NCBI GenBank assembly: GCA_963779735.1 | Contig: CAVZZJ010000002.1 | Location: 372,001-436,000 of the forward strand | Source of the DNA: Bog-473 sp963779735 | Lineage (GTDB): Bacteria > Actinomycetota > Acidimicrobiia > Acidimicrobiales > RAAP-2 | Length of the DNA stretch: 64,000 nucleotides | Direction of reading: 5' to 3' | In this document: positions 1-9,381 of the stretch, one piece after another | How positions within the stretch are numbered: the stretch's first letter is position 1 | How the letters are laid out: the number at the start of each line of letters is the position of its first letter | Program-made: the position numbers and the translations under genes | Notes under the pieces: model-generated | Seen by the model: only the letters and a program-made list of their open reading frames with translations | What the model was told of the DNA's origin: nothing | The model's database searches: none

Positions 1-127
1 GAATGTTGCCGCAGACGGCTCCTACGAGTATCTCGACAAGGGCGACGGACACCCCGATACGGATGCTGATGAATGACGCGATAAGTGCCATGCCGATCCA
101 GATCGCTGCGATGTAATAGATGTTCAA
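1..127 (-). CDS. Cation:proton antiporter, N-terminal fragment (partial)
   Basis: The gene runs off the left edge; only its first ~42 codons are present. The reverse strand shows a TTG start at 127 with AGGAGG six bases upstream. The product reads as one hydrophobic helix followed by SIRIGVSVALVEILVGAVCG, which resembles the first transmembrane segments of Kef/CPA2-type Na+/H+ or K+/H+ antiporters (usual pattern SIRLG.SVALVEI..G..AGN). Such proteins are inner-membrane exchangers of about 400-600 residues. The family call rests on this short motif only, so the ion specificity is unknown. Confidence 0.55.
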   Translation of the reverse strand, partial: MNIYYIAAIWIGMALIASFISIRIGVSVALVEILVGAVCGNI

Positions 128-453
128 CTCGCACCTCCTGTCCATGCTGGCAGAAGTGCTGAACGGCCCCTCCTACAAGCAGCTCACTGCAAGTAGAAGC
201 CATCAGCCGAGCAAAGCCCGGCGATTCGAGGAGCGGGCCTCATCGCGCCTTCGACCTCAACAATATCAATTGGCTGGCTTACGTCAACTGCCAACCCGAA
301 GCAGCCACGAATACAGGCGGCGTTTTTGGATCTTGCATTCAGCGACGATTGACAAGAATTGGGAAAGAGTTGAGGTGATATGGCCACCCGAGTTGTTGTG
401 GATCGCTCACCGTGGTGTGAAACCCACAGGTGAAGACCCGCCAAGGACGACAA
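128..453. other. Intergenic region between divergent genes
   Basis: No convincing gene is seen in this 326-base stretch. It separates the leftward antiporter gene from the rightward diguanylate cyclase gene and should hold both promoters. A TTGACA hexamer lies at 349-354, but no well-spaced -10 box follows it. Confidence 0.4.
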
Positions 454-1839
454 ATGGTGACCGAAGAGGAATGGGAAGAGGCACAGAAGCGGCAACACCG
501 GCTCCGATTTCTGAGCTGCGCCGCCGGTATGGTGATCCTCGGAGCAGTCTGTCTCCCGGCGATGGCTCTCGGCGCGGCCATCACCGGTGGCGGTATCGTC
601 CGCTACCTGGTATCGGCGGGAATACTCATCGGGTTTGTCGCGCCCAGTGCGTGGGCAATGATCGTCGCTGCCAACAAACAGCAACGTGACGCTGACGGAA
701 AGGTGCGACAGCTGAATCGCGATCTTTCCGACGCCATCGTGACCGCCGAGCGGGAGGCGGCGCAGCGCAGGGTTCAGGCGCGACGCCAGCAGTTTGAAAG
801 TCGTTTGGCGAATGCTCTGGACATGGCGGACGGCGAACCGGAGGTAATCGACGTCATTGAGCGGTCTCTGGCATCGGTGGTCCCCGACTCTCCCGCCGAA
901 CTCCTCCTGGCCGACAACAGCCACGCCCATCTTCTTCGGATGGCCAGCGTTTCTCCAACAGGAGAACCACCAGCTTGCGACGTCGACTCTCCAGATCGCT
1001 GCCCGGCGGCGCGGCGTGCGCAGGTCCAGCGCTTTAGTGACAGCGACGACCTCGATGCATGCCCGAAGCTCCGCAACCGGGTGCAGGGTCGCTTGTCTGC
1101 CTTATGCGTTCCGGTCTCGATCATGGGTCGAACCGTCGGAGTGATCCACGCCACCGGCGCACCGCAAGAGGACATTGAGGAAGACTCTGTGGAGGACCTT
1201 GAAACTTTGGCAAAACTGGCAGGTGCTCGAATAGGGCTGCTCCGAGTCATGGCGGAAACTCAGCTTCAGGCGGCTACCGACAGCCTCACCGGGTTGTTCA
1301 ATCGACGCATGTTCGAAGAGAAGGTATCCGGCGTTCGCAGGGAGACAGACGTTGTGGCGGTGGCAATGGTCGACTTCGACCATTTCAAGATCCTAAACGA
1401 CACGTATGGCCATGAGACCGGGGATCGCGCTCTGGTACTCTTCGCTCAGGTGCTGAAGGACTCCTTCCGTTCACAGGATCTCTTCTGCCGATATGGGGGG
1501 GAGGAGTTCGCGATCGCTTTCCCCGCCTGCACGGCTGAACAGGCCCGAAACGCCCTCGACGCGTTTCGTTCTCGGCTGAGCGCCGCGATCGCTGTCGCAG
1601 GTCTGCCGTCGTTCACCGTCAGTGCCGGTATCGTCGACGCCAAAATCCATGAAAACCTTCCCGGCGCCCTCGATCGGGCCGATGCCGCCCTGTATCAAGC
1701 AAAGCTTGGAGGACGCGACCAGGTGGTGGTGCACGACCCCGCCGGCGAGGTCATCCCCGTGGCCGATAACCAGTTCGACCACAACGAGTCCAGCCGAACA
1801 GTGGCAGCCGTCTCGGACGTTCGACGACAGCTGCGCTGA
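454..1839 (+). CDS. Membrane GAF-GGDEF diguanylate cyclase
   Basis: Predicted diguanylate cyclase making c-di-GMP from two GTP. I choose ATG 454 (461 residues) because AAGGA sits six bases upstream; an in-frame GTG at 430 would add eight residues. Two hydrophobic helices lie at about residues 18-70, then a charged coiled-coil-like linker (80-115), a GAF-like sensory region (about 115-265) and a C-terminal GGDEF domain (about 275-435). The active-site loop is RYGGEEF. An RSQD tetrapeptide five residues before GGEEF fits the RxxD allosteric I-site, so product inhibition is expected. DSLTGLFNRR at the domain start is typical of the family. Both signature motifs look intact, so an active enzyme is likely. 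The ligand of the GAF-like region cannot be told. Confidence 0.9.
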   Translation: MVTEEEWEEAQKRQHRLRFLSCAAGMVILGAVCLPAMALGAAITGGGIVRYLVSAGILIGFVAPSAWAMIVAANKQQRDADGKVRQLNRDLSDAIVTAEREAAQRRVQARRQQFESRLANALDMADGEPEVIDVIERSLASVVPDSPAELLLADNSHAHLLRMASVSPTGEPPACDVDSPDRCPAARRAQVQRFSDSDDLDACPKLRNRVQGRLSALCVPVSIMGRTVGVIHATGAPQEDIEEDSVEDLETLAKLAGARIGLLRVMAETQLQAATDSLTGLFNRRMFEEKVSGVRRETDVVAVAMVDFDHFKILNDTYGHETGDRALVLFAQVLKDSFRSQDLFCRYGGEEFAIAFPACTAEQARNALDAFRSRLSAAIAVAGLPSFTVSAGIVDAKIHENLPGALDRADAALYQAKLGGRDQVVVHDPAGEVIPVADNQFDHNESSRTVAAVSDVRRQLR

Positions 1840-1840
1840 T

Positions 1841-3223
1841 TTACCTCGCTTCGACGGCGGTTCCCATAAAGAACGAAGGATTGACTTCACGGAGCATGCG
1901 CGTCACGTTGCCAAAGGTGAAGTCTCCGAAATCCTCACGGGAAATGTGTCCGTGCTCGACCAACTCCCATGCCTCGGGCAACACCTTCCGCTGGTCGGGC
2001 ACATCCCAGTGGCCAATATCCGAACCAAAAAACGCGTTCAGGCGGATCCCGAGGGGCAGAAGGTCGGGACTGAACGCCAGCGCGTTGAGGGGGTCGTCCG
2101 CTTCACAGCCGAAGAAGAACTGGTCGGAAAAGATCCTGGCCACATCTGTGGGTTCATCGATTCCGGATGAGACGAATTCGTCGATCGTTGCCGGATCAAC
2201 GACCGCGCTCGGACTGGCGCGCACGGATGAACGTACGATGTCGCTCCTCGTCGCCAAGCGCCCGGATGCATAGTCACCGATAAGCCGATCGGCCAGTTCG
2301 GTGTCGATTGCCGATGGGTCGTTGGCCATGATCGCCTGGCCATTGCGCTTCTCCCAGTGGGCGATCAGATCGGAGTACAGCTGCGCCGCCCACGTCACGC
2401 CACCCTCAAGAAAGGCGAAGCGAAGATCGGGGAATCTGGTCGTCACCCCGCCCATGACAAGCGATCGGCAGATGGCCTCTTGGGCGGCCGCGAAATTGCC
2501 AAGGTGGTTGTACACATAGTTGGTCCGAGACGTACGTGATCCCCATCCGAAGCCGATCCCGTGGAACGCAGGGACGACACCTAACTCCTGGCATCGGGAC
2601 CACACCGGGTCGTAGTCGAAATCCGAGTCGTGTCCGAGGGTGTCGATCCATTGGGCCGCGCCGTCGGCGCGTCTGACTCGGGGCACGATGCCGGTCATGA
2701 CGACTGCCTTCAGGCCAAGAATGTCCACCGCATGGTCGAGTTCTGCTATGGCCTCGTCGGGCGTGAACATGGGGATGACGGCAGTAGGTGTCATCCGGTC
2801 GCTATAGGGACCGAATACCTCGGCGTAATAGGTGTTCATCGCACGTGCCCCGGCTTGGCGAAGCTCTGCATTGGCGCAGGACATGAGCGGTAAGCCGATT
2901 CCGGGATAGAGCAGGGCGAAATCGATGCCGAACTCGTCCAGCCGCTCGTACATGAGAGCCGGAAGGGCGGTCGTCAGTCGGTCAACCGTCGGACCCGGAG
3001 ACCCCCAGAAGGGTTGACGAACCGAGGTGAATCCAGAGCCATCGGAGAACATGGTCCCCAGATAGCGAGTGAACTCTTTTGCCACGTCGCGACCTGCAGC
3101 CTCCACGACGAACTCGAGAACGAGGGGAAGGATCTCGACGAGGTGGCCGTCACCATCAACGACGGGATGATCGATCTGGCCCCGGATCTCTTGAACATCT
3201 GGTGAAGCGGCGAACTCCATCAC
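1841..3223 (-). CDS. Amidohydrolase family 2 metal-dependent hydrolase
   Basis: A 460-residue TIM-barrel amidohydrolase-2 (ACMSD/LigW-like) protein. The N-terminal strand reads VVDGDGHLVE, the family's DxHxxE-type metal-binding start, and later segments (ALLYPGIGLPL, FHGIGFGWGS, RFAFLEGGVTWA) match the layout of these enzymes. Members decarboxylate or hydrolyse aromatic or cyclic acids. The substrate here cannot be told. The start is GTG/ATG at 3223/3220. The gene ends two bases from the convergent diguanylate cyclase gene. A second, different member of the family lies at 12.9-14.1 kb, which supports a degradative role for the region. Confidence 0.85.
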   Translation of the reverse strand: MMEFAASPDVQEIRGQIDHPVVDGDGHLVEILPLVLEFVVEAAGRDVAKEFTRYLGTMFSDGSGFTSVRQPFWGSPGPTVDRLTTALPALMYERLDEFGIDFALLYPGIGLPLMSCANAELRQAGARAMNTYYAEVFGPYSDRMTPTAVIPMFTPDEAIAELDHAVDILGLKAVVMTGIVPRVRRADGAAQWIDTLGHDSDFDYDPVWSRCQELGVVPAFHGIGFGWGSRTSRTNYVYNHLGNFAAAQEAICRSLVMGGVTTRFPDLRFAFLEGGVTWAAQLYSDLIAHWEKRNGQAIMANDPSAIDTELADRLIGDYASGRLATRSDIVRSSVRASPSAVVDPATIDEFVSSGIDEPTDVARIFSDQFFFGCEADDPLNALAFSPDLLPLGIRLNAFFGSDIGHWDVPDQRKVLPEAWELVEHGHISREDFGDFTFGNVTRMLREVNPSFFMGTAVEAR

Positions 3224-3358
3224 CGCAGGGCATATGAGAGTACGCCTACGGTCCTCATTGCACTCGTTGGTTAGGGCTCTTCGAACTCACAATTCTACCT
3301 TCTGACCTCATAAGGAGACGAACTGCCACGTCCATTGACCGTAGCTTCTGGGCATCCC

Positions 3359-5002
3359 TCACGACGAGCTTACGGACAGCGACCAGAAATAGGGCACCGG
3401 CAATGCGTACTGCAGCAGGAAGTAGACCCCATGGACGTTCTTCGCCGATGCGTAAACATAAGGGGAGAAGTCGATCCAGACCGACAGGGCGTTCTTCACG
3501 ATATAGGTCTGGGCCTGGCGCCACAAGGCGATGGCCTTCGGGCTCTGCGGAGCCAACTGGCCAATCTGGTTCGTGATCGCGTTCAGGACCGGGTCGTTGT
3601 AATCGCAAAGATCCCCAGTCCCCCCGCTAAGGCTGTAGGGCCCGGTCAGGCCTTCGAGACCTCCACGAACCTCAGGATTGAGGCCCATCGGCGCGAGCTT
3701 TCGTAAATAGAGGTCGCTCACGAAGTCCGTGCTCGGGACGATGGTCAGGTCGACGCCAATCTTCTCCCATTGCGCCTGGAGGATGGTCGCCGTTTCAGCC
3801 ATCACCGGAGCGGAGGTGGTCACGATCACCGAGAGTGGGAGCCCACTCGAGTACCCGGCTTGGGCCAGGAGTTGCTTGGCTTTCTTCGGGTTGTAGGCGT
3901 AGTAGCCGTTCAGCGCGGGATCGAAGTAGAGATTTCCTTTCGGCACGATCGCCCACTGGGGTTGGCCGAGACCTTGTAGTACGACGTGATTGATCCCCGT
4001 GCGATCGACGCCGTAATTGAGTGCCTGACGGACCTTCACATTGGCGAGCGGGCCCGACGACTTGCAGACCGGCATCCATAGCGTCTGGGTCTGTGCGGCT
4101 CCCGATGTGAGCACATAGGCCGGGTTCTCCCGCACAGCCGGCGCATCAATCACCTGAACCTGGGTGACGTTGACTAATCCCGACTCAAGGGCGTTCACCT
4201 GCTGCGGCCCTGCTTGCACATTTATGTAGTCAAGCTCTTTGATCTTGATGTCCTTGGCGTCCCAGTATCTCGGGTTCCGAGCCAGGACGATCTTCTGCTG
4301 CGGAACGTATTGTTTGAGAACGAAGGGTCCCGCACCCACCGGGTGAGCGGCAAGATTTCCCGAGGCGATGGCCCTTGGTGATGCGATGAACGTCTCTTCG
4401 CTCGCCAACAAGGGGTAGAACGCGCCGGCGACAGGCTGGGAGAACTGGATCGTCAACGACAACGGTCCCGTCACGGAGATATTCGACACATCTTGCAGGG
4501 TCGCGTCAAATGCCGGCGAATTGGCGTTCTTGTTGCGCATTATGCCTGCCTGGACGGCCTGCGCGGTGAATGGTGCGCCATCGGAGAAGACGACCCCCTT
4601 GCGCAATTGGAGGGTTATCTCCTCTGTGCTGACGATCGTCGCCTTGGTGGCCAACTCGGGAAGGTAACCGTTGCCTGGGGTCGGTCGTAGCAGGGTGTCA
4701 TAGATTGCCATGTCCCACGGGTCCTGAACGGCCGCAACGTGGGACTTCGTGACATCGAAGGTTACGGGTTCGCTGCTGAAACCGGTGAGATCTTCACCGA
4801 TCGTCACCACGCCGCTGGGACTGCTGGTTGCACCAGCAGCGACGGTGCCCCATGTGTCGACACCGAAGGCTCCGAGGACGACAACCGCCAGCACCAGCGC
4901 CGGTAAGAACAGCAGGTGGGATCTTTCCCATCTGCTCCGCCTCGTGGTCAGCTCCTTGAACGGCGCCCCATCTGTTTCCATTACTTGTCTTGAGTCGGCC
5001 AC
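3359..5002 (-). CDS. ABC transporter substrate-binding protein, peptide/nickel type (SBP family 5)
   Basis: Extracytoplasmic solute-binding protein of about 547 residues. After a short basic N-terminus there is one hydrophobic helix (LLFLPALVLAVVVLGAFG) without a clear lipobox, so it may be membrane-anchored. The mature part shows family-5 landmarks: YDTLLRPTPGNG, LRKGVVFSDGAPFTA, QALNYGVDR and YNPKKAKQLLAQAGY. I choose GTG 5002, which follows a G-rich AGGGGGG tract; ATG 4981 is the alternative. The open frame extends to 5110 but would then overlap the sulfatase gene upstream. No permease or ATPase genes are adjacent, so it must use a transporter encoded elsewhere or act as a stand-alone sensor. 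It is probably co-transcribed with the sulfatase gene 40 bases upstream. Confidence 0.85.
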   Translation of the reverse strand: MADSRQVMETDGAPFKELTTRRSRWERSHLLFLPALVLAVVVLGAFGVDTWGTVAAGATSSPSGVVTIGEDLTGFSSEPVTFDVTKSHVAAVQDPWDMAIYDTLLRPTPGNGYLPELATKATIVSTEEITLQLRKGVVFSDGAPFTAQAVQAGIMRNKNANSPAFDATLQDVSNISVTGPLSLTIQFSQPVAGAFYPLLASEETFIASPRAIASGNLAAHPVGAGPFVLKQYVPQQKIVLARNPRYWDAKDIKIKELDYINVQAGPQQVNALESGLVNVTQVQVIDAPAVRENPAYVLTSGAAQTQTLWMPVCKSSGPLANVKVRQALNYGVDRTGINHVVLQGLGQPQWAIVPKGNLYFDPALNGYYAYNPKKAKQLLAQAGYSSGLPLSVIVTTSAPVMAETATILQAQWEKIGVDLTIVPSTDFVSDLYLRKLAPMGLNPEVRGGLEGLTGPYSLSGGTGDLCDYNDPVLNAITNQIGQLAPQSPKAIALWRQAQTYIVKNALSVWIDFSPYVYASAKNVHGVYFLLQYALPVPYFWSLSVSSS

Positions 5003-5042
5003 TGGCCCCCCTGGTCTCGTCTCGCCTTTACCTGATACCGCG

Positions 5043-7346
5043 TCAATCTCGATGCACAATGTCGGCGATCTCTTTCTCAAGGTACGATCGGGTCCTCGGT
5101 CCCGCCTCAATCACCACTTGATGTAGTCCACCAGTCCATGCGAACGGCGGGGTGTATTCCTCGCTGACGGGAAACCCGTTGTCATGGCCGAGCCGCAGAG
5201 CATTCCCATCCGCTTGGCCGCCCAGCACCGTCCCCGGTGGCAACGTCCCCACTCCCAGTCGCTTGTCATCAACCCACAAAGAGACGTTGACCGTCCCTTC
5301 TGCGCTCAAGCGCCACTCGACAGCAATCATCTTCCGTCCGGGCGGAAGGGTACCGTCAGCTCGAACCGCATGAGGTGTGCTGAGCGAGTTCACGAGAAAG
5401 GCAAGCTGACCACCCATCACAACCAAAGCCCAACCGCCGGTCCAATTCCCTTGCGCACAGAGGACTCCTTGGCCGCCATCTTCGGGGACGTCGACATCCA
5501 CCTCGATGCGCCCTCCGAATGCCAGCATCGGGACGGCTTCATCAGCGATCGGTCCGGCGCCCGGACGAAATACCTTGCGCGCCACGGGAGGGCGTGGCGG
5601 GGGGGACACGGCCATCACGGCGTCGGGCAAGGCTCGAGCCATCCAGTTGCCCATGGGCAACACCTGGTTGCGCCCCGCCTCCGCCCACCAGAGCTCCTCG
5701 AGGCGTCGCACGAGCTCGGGGTGGGCGGCGGATAGGTCGTTGGTCTCTGCGAAATCCTCCTTGAGGTTGAACAGCGCCCACTTGTCGTCGTCGATTGCGG
5801 CGCTGCCCCGGATCATTCGCTCCTCGTCGGCCACGCCGCGCGTCACTCGGTCTGTCGTTGCTTTCCATCCATCGAGATACATCGAGCGAGAGCCAAGCAT
5901 CTCGAAGTACTGCTGCTGCCGAGGGGCTGGCGCGTCAGGCTCGTCAAAGGTGGGCCGCAGACTTGCCCCGTCGACCGGCCGCTGTGCGATTCCGTCAACA
6001 ACTAACGGCACGGACAACCCACACGCGTCAAACAGGGTCGGCATGAGGTCGACCACATGGCAGAACTGGGATCGCACCTGCCCTCGGGCGCGTATTCCCG
6101 CCGGCCAATGCACGATCAAAGGCACTCGGGTCCCGCCCAGCCATGCGTAGCGCTTCCAGAGGTGAAAAGGCGTGTTGCCGGCCCAGGCCCAACCCCAGGC
6201 GTAATGGTCGTAAAGACGAAAGCCCCCCCATTCGTCAATGTGGGCCAAGTTGTCCTCCAACCTATCGAGCCCAAGCGTAAAGCGACCTTCGTTGATGGAG
6301 CCGATTGAACTCCCCTCGGCACTCGCCCCGTTGTCCGAGAGCAGCACGACGATCGTGTCGTCCAAGAGTCCCCTGCTCTCAAGCGCCGAGAGTAGCCGGC
6401 CGATCTGGTGGTCGGTGTGGCTCAAAAAGCCCGCGAAGACCTCCTGCATGCGAGCGTAGAGACGCCGCTCCTCTGGGGGCAGTACGTCCCATTCCTGAAC
6501 CCATGGCGGCCGCTCAGTGCACTGAGTCCCCGCAGGAACAACGCCGAGGTCCAACTGGCGGGCGAGCGCTGCCTCGCGCCAGCGCTCCCAGCCGCCATCG
6601 AATTGACCTCGATAGCGGTCAATCCACTCGGTAGGAGCCTGGTGTGGGGCGTGCTGAGCGCCCGTCGCAAAGTACATGAAGAATGGCTTGCCGGGCGTTG
6701 CATGTTGTTGATCGGACAGCTGGCGGATCGCCACGTCAGCAAGGTCCTCAGTTAGGTGATAGCCATCTTCGGGGCTCTTTGGCGGATCGATGAAGTGGTT
6801 ATCGGAGACCAGGTTCGGTGTCCACTGATTGGTATCGGCGTGCAGGAATCCGTAGAAGCGTTCAAAACCTTGCCCCAGTGGCCAATGACCAAACGGACCG
6901 GAGGCCGTTCGATCCCAACGGGGTGTCAGATGCCATTTGCCGAATGCCATGGTGGAGTAGCCGGCGTCCCGAAAGTGCCGAGCCATCGTCGCTGCCGACG
7001 CCGGCAATTTCCCGCTATAACCGGGGAGCCGCATTGGGATGTCGGGCACGAAACCCATACCAACGGCATGATGGTTGCGGCCGGTGAGGAGCGAGGCTCG
7101 CGTAGGCGAGCACAGGGCGGTGACGTGAAACCCGTTATAACGAAGACCGCCCTTTGCCAAACGGTCGAGGTTTGGTGTGGCCACATCCGATCCGAAACTG
7201 CCCAGTTGGCAGAACCCGACGTCATCGAGCAGGATCACGACAACATTCGGACCATTTGGAAGTACGGGGGCTGTGGGCGGGGGGCCGAGATGACTTTCGC
7301 CGATCGTTCGGCCGAGCTGGCTTTCGGGCACCGTCGCGGGGGTCAT
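5043..7346 (-). CDS. Arylsulfatase-type sulfatase
   Basis: A 767-residue sulfatase of the alkaline-phosphatase superfamily that hydrolyses sulfate esters. The formylglycine motif LCSPTRASLLTGR places the modified Cys at about residue 79. The metal-binding pair LLDDVG is at about 40, and GKWHLTPRWD and LLSDNGASAEGS supply further active-site residues. The long C-terminus (about 600-767) looks like a beta-sandwich appendix as in large arylsulfatases (AtsA/BetC class). No secretion signal is obvious, so it may act in the cytoplasm. Maturation needs a formylglycine-generating or anaerobic maturase enzyme, not seen here. It is transcribed divergently from the TetR gene, its likely regulator. Confidence 0.92.
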   Translation of the reverse strand: MTPATVPESQLGRTIGESHLGPPPTAPVLPNGPNVVVILLDDVGFCQLGSFGSDVATPNLDRLAKGGLRYNGFHVTALCSPTRASLLTGRNHHAVGMGFVPDIPMRLPGYSGKLPASAATMARHFRDAGYSTMAFGKWHLTPRWDRTASGPFGHWPLGQGFERFYGFLHADTNQWTPNLVSDNHFIDPPKSPEDGYHLTEDLADVAIRQLSDQQHATPGKPFFMYFATGAQHAPHQAPTEWIDRYRGQFDGGWERWREAALARQLDLGVVPAGTQCTERPPWVQEWDVLPPEERRLYARMQEVFAGFLSHTDHQIGRLLSALESRGLLDDTIVVLLSDNGASAEGSSIGSINEGRFTLGLDRLEDNLAHIDEWGGFRLYDHYAWGWAWAGNTPFHLWKRYAWLGGTRVPLIVHWPAGIRARGQVRSQFCHVVDLMPTLFDACGLSVPLVVDGIAQRPVDGASLRPTFDEPDAPAPRQQQYFEMLGSRSMYLDGWKATTDRVTRGVADEERMIRGSAAIDDDKWALFNLKEDFAETNDLSAAHPELVRRLEELWWAEAGRNQVLPMGNWMARALPDAVMAVSPPPRPPVARKVFRPGAGPIADEAVPMLAFGGRIEVDVDVPEDGGQGVLCAQGNWTGGWALVVMGGQLAFLVNSLSTPHAVRADGTLPPGRKMIAVEWRLSAEGTVNVSLWVDDKRLGVGTLPPGTVLGGQADGNALRLGHDNGFPVSEEYTPPFAWTGGLHQVVIEAGPRTRSYLEKEIADIVHRD

Positions 7347-7520
7347 GCAGGCTCCTGGTCGCAGATCTCGAGAGGACCAGCCACCCGGGAGCTCCCCCTG
7401 AGTGCGGTCGCCACCCTGACTATCATCTTTAAAAGCGTACAGTATTCACTTTACGGATTTTAAGTACGATGTCAAGTTGTCGGAGAATCAATCGCATCAT
7501 TGAAGGAGTACCCTCCGATC
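7347..7520. promoter_or_regulatory. Divergent promoter/operator region, sulfatase and tetR
   Basis: An AT-rich island in GC-rich DNA between the divergent sulfatase and TetR genes. The half sites CGTAC (7436-7440) and GTACG (7464-7468) form an inverted pair. Between them GTATTCACTTTAC (7442-7454) has inverted GTA/TAC ends. This is where an autoregulating TetR protein would be expected to bind. No experimental signal is visible, so this is a candidate only. Confidence 0.35.
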
Positions 7521-8309
7521 ATGCAAAAGGAGCCGATGCCAAAGCCGCGGAACGCCTCGCGGTACGGCGCGCCAAAGAGCAGTGGTAGTTCGCGGTCGAA
7601 AACTGGGGAACGAACCAATGGGCGACTTTCACAGCGATCAGACATCTTGGAGGCTGCGGTCGATCTGTTCGCCAAGGGGGGTTCGCGCGGGACACCGATG
7701 GCCGCCATCGCGGAACGGATCGGCGTGTCAATCCCGGCTATCACCCATCATTTCGGCTCGAAATACGGGCTCTTCATGGAGGTCGTTGCCGCCAGCGACA
7801 GTATCGACGAGATACGCACGACGCGGATAGACGCCGAGACCGCAGTCGACCGCCTGAGTGGCATTCGCTTCTGGGCGTACGAGCTGACCTCTGACTCCGC
7901 GCTCGCCAACCTCTCACGACTGACGCTGGTAATGACGGCCGAGGCACTCGATGCAGATTTTCCGGCCCACGAACACTTCGTTGTACGTCACCGGCGTTTT
8001 CGCCATCGGATCGCAGGAATCTTAGACGATGGCCAACGTGATGGCTCAATTACAAAGGGAATTGAGCCCGACCGATTGGCGATAGAAATCATCGCCTTTG
8101 TACAGGGGGCCGTACTCCAGTGGCATCTCGATCCGGATTCAATCAACCTGGTTTTGACCTTCGATAACTACTTCGATCGACTGGTCGAGGATTTGACCCG
8201 TAAATCAGCTCCATCCGTGAAGTCTACGAGCCGTGCCAAGAAGCAGTCGGTCAAGAAGCAGCCAACCAAGTCAGCTCATGGCGCCAAGCGCGCCGCCCTG
8301 CGTCGTTAG
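7521..8309 (+). CDS. TetR/AcrR family transcriptional regulator
   Basis: DNA-binding repressor of about 262 residues. After a basic, Ser-rich N-terminal tail the helix-turn-helix reads ILEAAVDLFAKGGSRGTPMA through SIPAITHHFGSKYGLF, a good TetR signature. The ligand-binding helices follow. The C-terminus is unusual: about 40 residues rich in Lys, Arg and Ser (SVKSTSRAKKQSVKKQPTK) that could add non-specific DNA binding. ATG 7521 is taken as the start, 12 bases after AAGGAG; TTG 7500 and ATG 7536 are alternatives. It is divergent from the sulfatase and upstream of the EthD-like gene, so it probably controls one or both. The effector is unknown. Confidence 0.88.
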   Translation: MQKEPMPKPRNASRYGAPKSSGSSRSKTGERTNGRLSQRSDILEAAVDLFAKGGSRGTPMAAIAERIGVSIPAITHHFGSKYGLFMEVVAASDSIDEIRTTRIDAETAVDRLSGIRFWAYELTSDSALANLSRLTLVMTAEALDADFPAHEHFVVRHRRFRHRIAGILDDGQRDGSITKGIEPDRLAIEIIAFVQGAVLQWHLDPDSINLVLTFDNYFDRLVEDLTRKSAPSVKSTSRAKKQSVKKQPTKSAHGAKRAALRR

Positions 8310-8390
8310 ATCCATGCGCACGGCCGCCGCTCACCGCCACGTTGGCCGAAAGCTCCGCGTCGCGCTCGGCTGGGGTGATAGACAACCACC

Positions 8391-9197
8391 ATGATCGAGC
8401 TGCCTGGCACGCCGTCGGACGAGATCCCCGAGATCCTGGCGGAAGGTCGTTCCACGGTCACGACGATCTTCGCGTCCATGTCGGCCCGCCACCCGCAGGG
8501 GCTGGATGCCGACTACCTGCAGTGGCACACCTACGACTGCCGGCCGGAGCAGCACCGGCTCCCGACGATGGAGCAATCGCTCCGGTTGGTGTCGACTCCG
8601 GCGTGCCGGGCGGCCCGAGCGGCGAGCGAGGAGACCTACGACTCCGTCGACCATGTGATGACCTACTTCTTCGCCGGCCTCTCCGGGCTACAGGGATTCG
8701 CCAACCTCACCGCGGTCCTGCGCGCCAATGGCCGCAAGCCGTACATGGACGGACGGAGCGGCCCGGAGGAAGAACACCTGCTCCCGCAGGTCGAGATGGG
8801 CCTGTACAGCGTCGACGGGAGGGCCGCCGCACCTCGGGTCAAGGTCGGGGCCGACGTGCTGCCCTGGTGGCCGCTTACGGGTGCGTACCTCCTTGTCGAG
8901 CGAGGCGACGCTCCCCGATCGGACCTGATGGAGGTCGACGGTGTCGCCGGAGCGTGGTGGGGCTCGACCGTCCACGACCAGCGGTTCTCGCAGGCCGCCG
9001 CCGAAATGGCCTACGCCCCCGTGACCGAGGACACGGGGTTGCGGATCACGTACTGCTTCCTCGACGACGACCCGGTCACGACAGCCGAGCGCCTCCGTCC
9101 GGTCCTCGAGAAGCGCTGGGTCGAGGGCATAGAGCCGCTCCTGGCCGCACCGTTCCATCCGGTCGCCGGCTTCGAGTACGACCGCTACCTACCCTAG
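8391..9197 (+). CDS. EthD-like / dimeric alpha-beta barrel domain protein (function unknown)
   Basis: A 268-residue protein I do not recognise with certainty. Its N-terminal part (TIFASMSARHPQGLDADYLQ, WHTYDCRPEQHRLP) resembles EthD-like dimeric alpha-beta barrel proteins, where a WH...RPEQH stretch is common. The second half (VAGAWWGSTV, ITYCFLDDDP) could be another ferredoxin-like repeat. Proteins of this fold include small monooxygenases and isomerases in degradative pathways. No signal peptide or transmembrane segment is seen. It follows the TetR gene by 81 bases on the same strand and may be co-transcribed. The fold call is an inference from short similarity. Confidence 0.6.
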   Translation: MIELPGTPSDEIPEILAEGRSTVTTIFASMSARHPQGLDADYLQWHTYDCRPEQHRLPTMEQSLRLVSTPACRAARAASEETYDSVDHVMTYFFAGLSGLQGFANLTAVLRANGRKPYMDGRSGPEEEHLLPQVEMGLYSVDGRAAAPRVKVGADVLPWWPLTGAYLLVERGDAPRSDLMEVDGVAGAWWGSTVHDQRFSQAAAEMAYAPVTEDTGLRITYCFLDDDPVTTAERLRPVLEKRWVEGIEPLLAAPFHPVAGFEYDRYLP

Positions 9198-9381
9198 AAA
9201 AGACACGCACGCCCGAAGAGGTGAATCCGCGACTGCCGCGCCAGGGGATTACGTGACGGTGGACGGCTAGGACGGCAGGGCGAGCGAGACCGCTATGGGC
9301 CAGCCGCCCCGATTGGCGCGGGTCAGGTCCTCCCGGTAGGCGCCACGTCTGCGTGCGACGTGTCGAGCTGATGGAGGACCC

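Noticed and set aside
349..381. TTGACA promoter for the diguanylate cyclase gene
   Set aside because: The next -10-like hexamer (TGATAT) is 21 bases away, too far for a convincing promoter.
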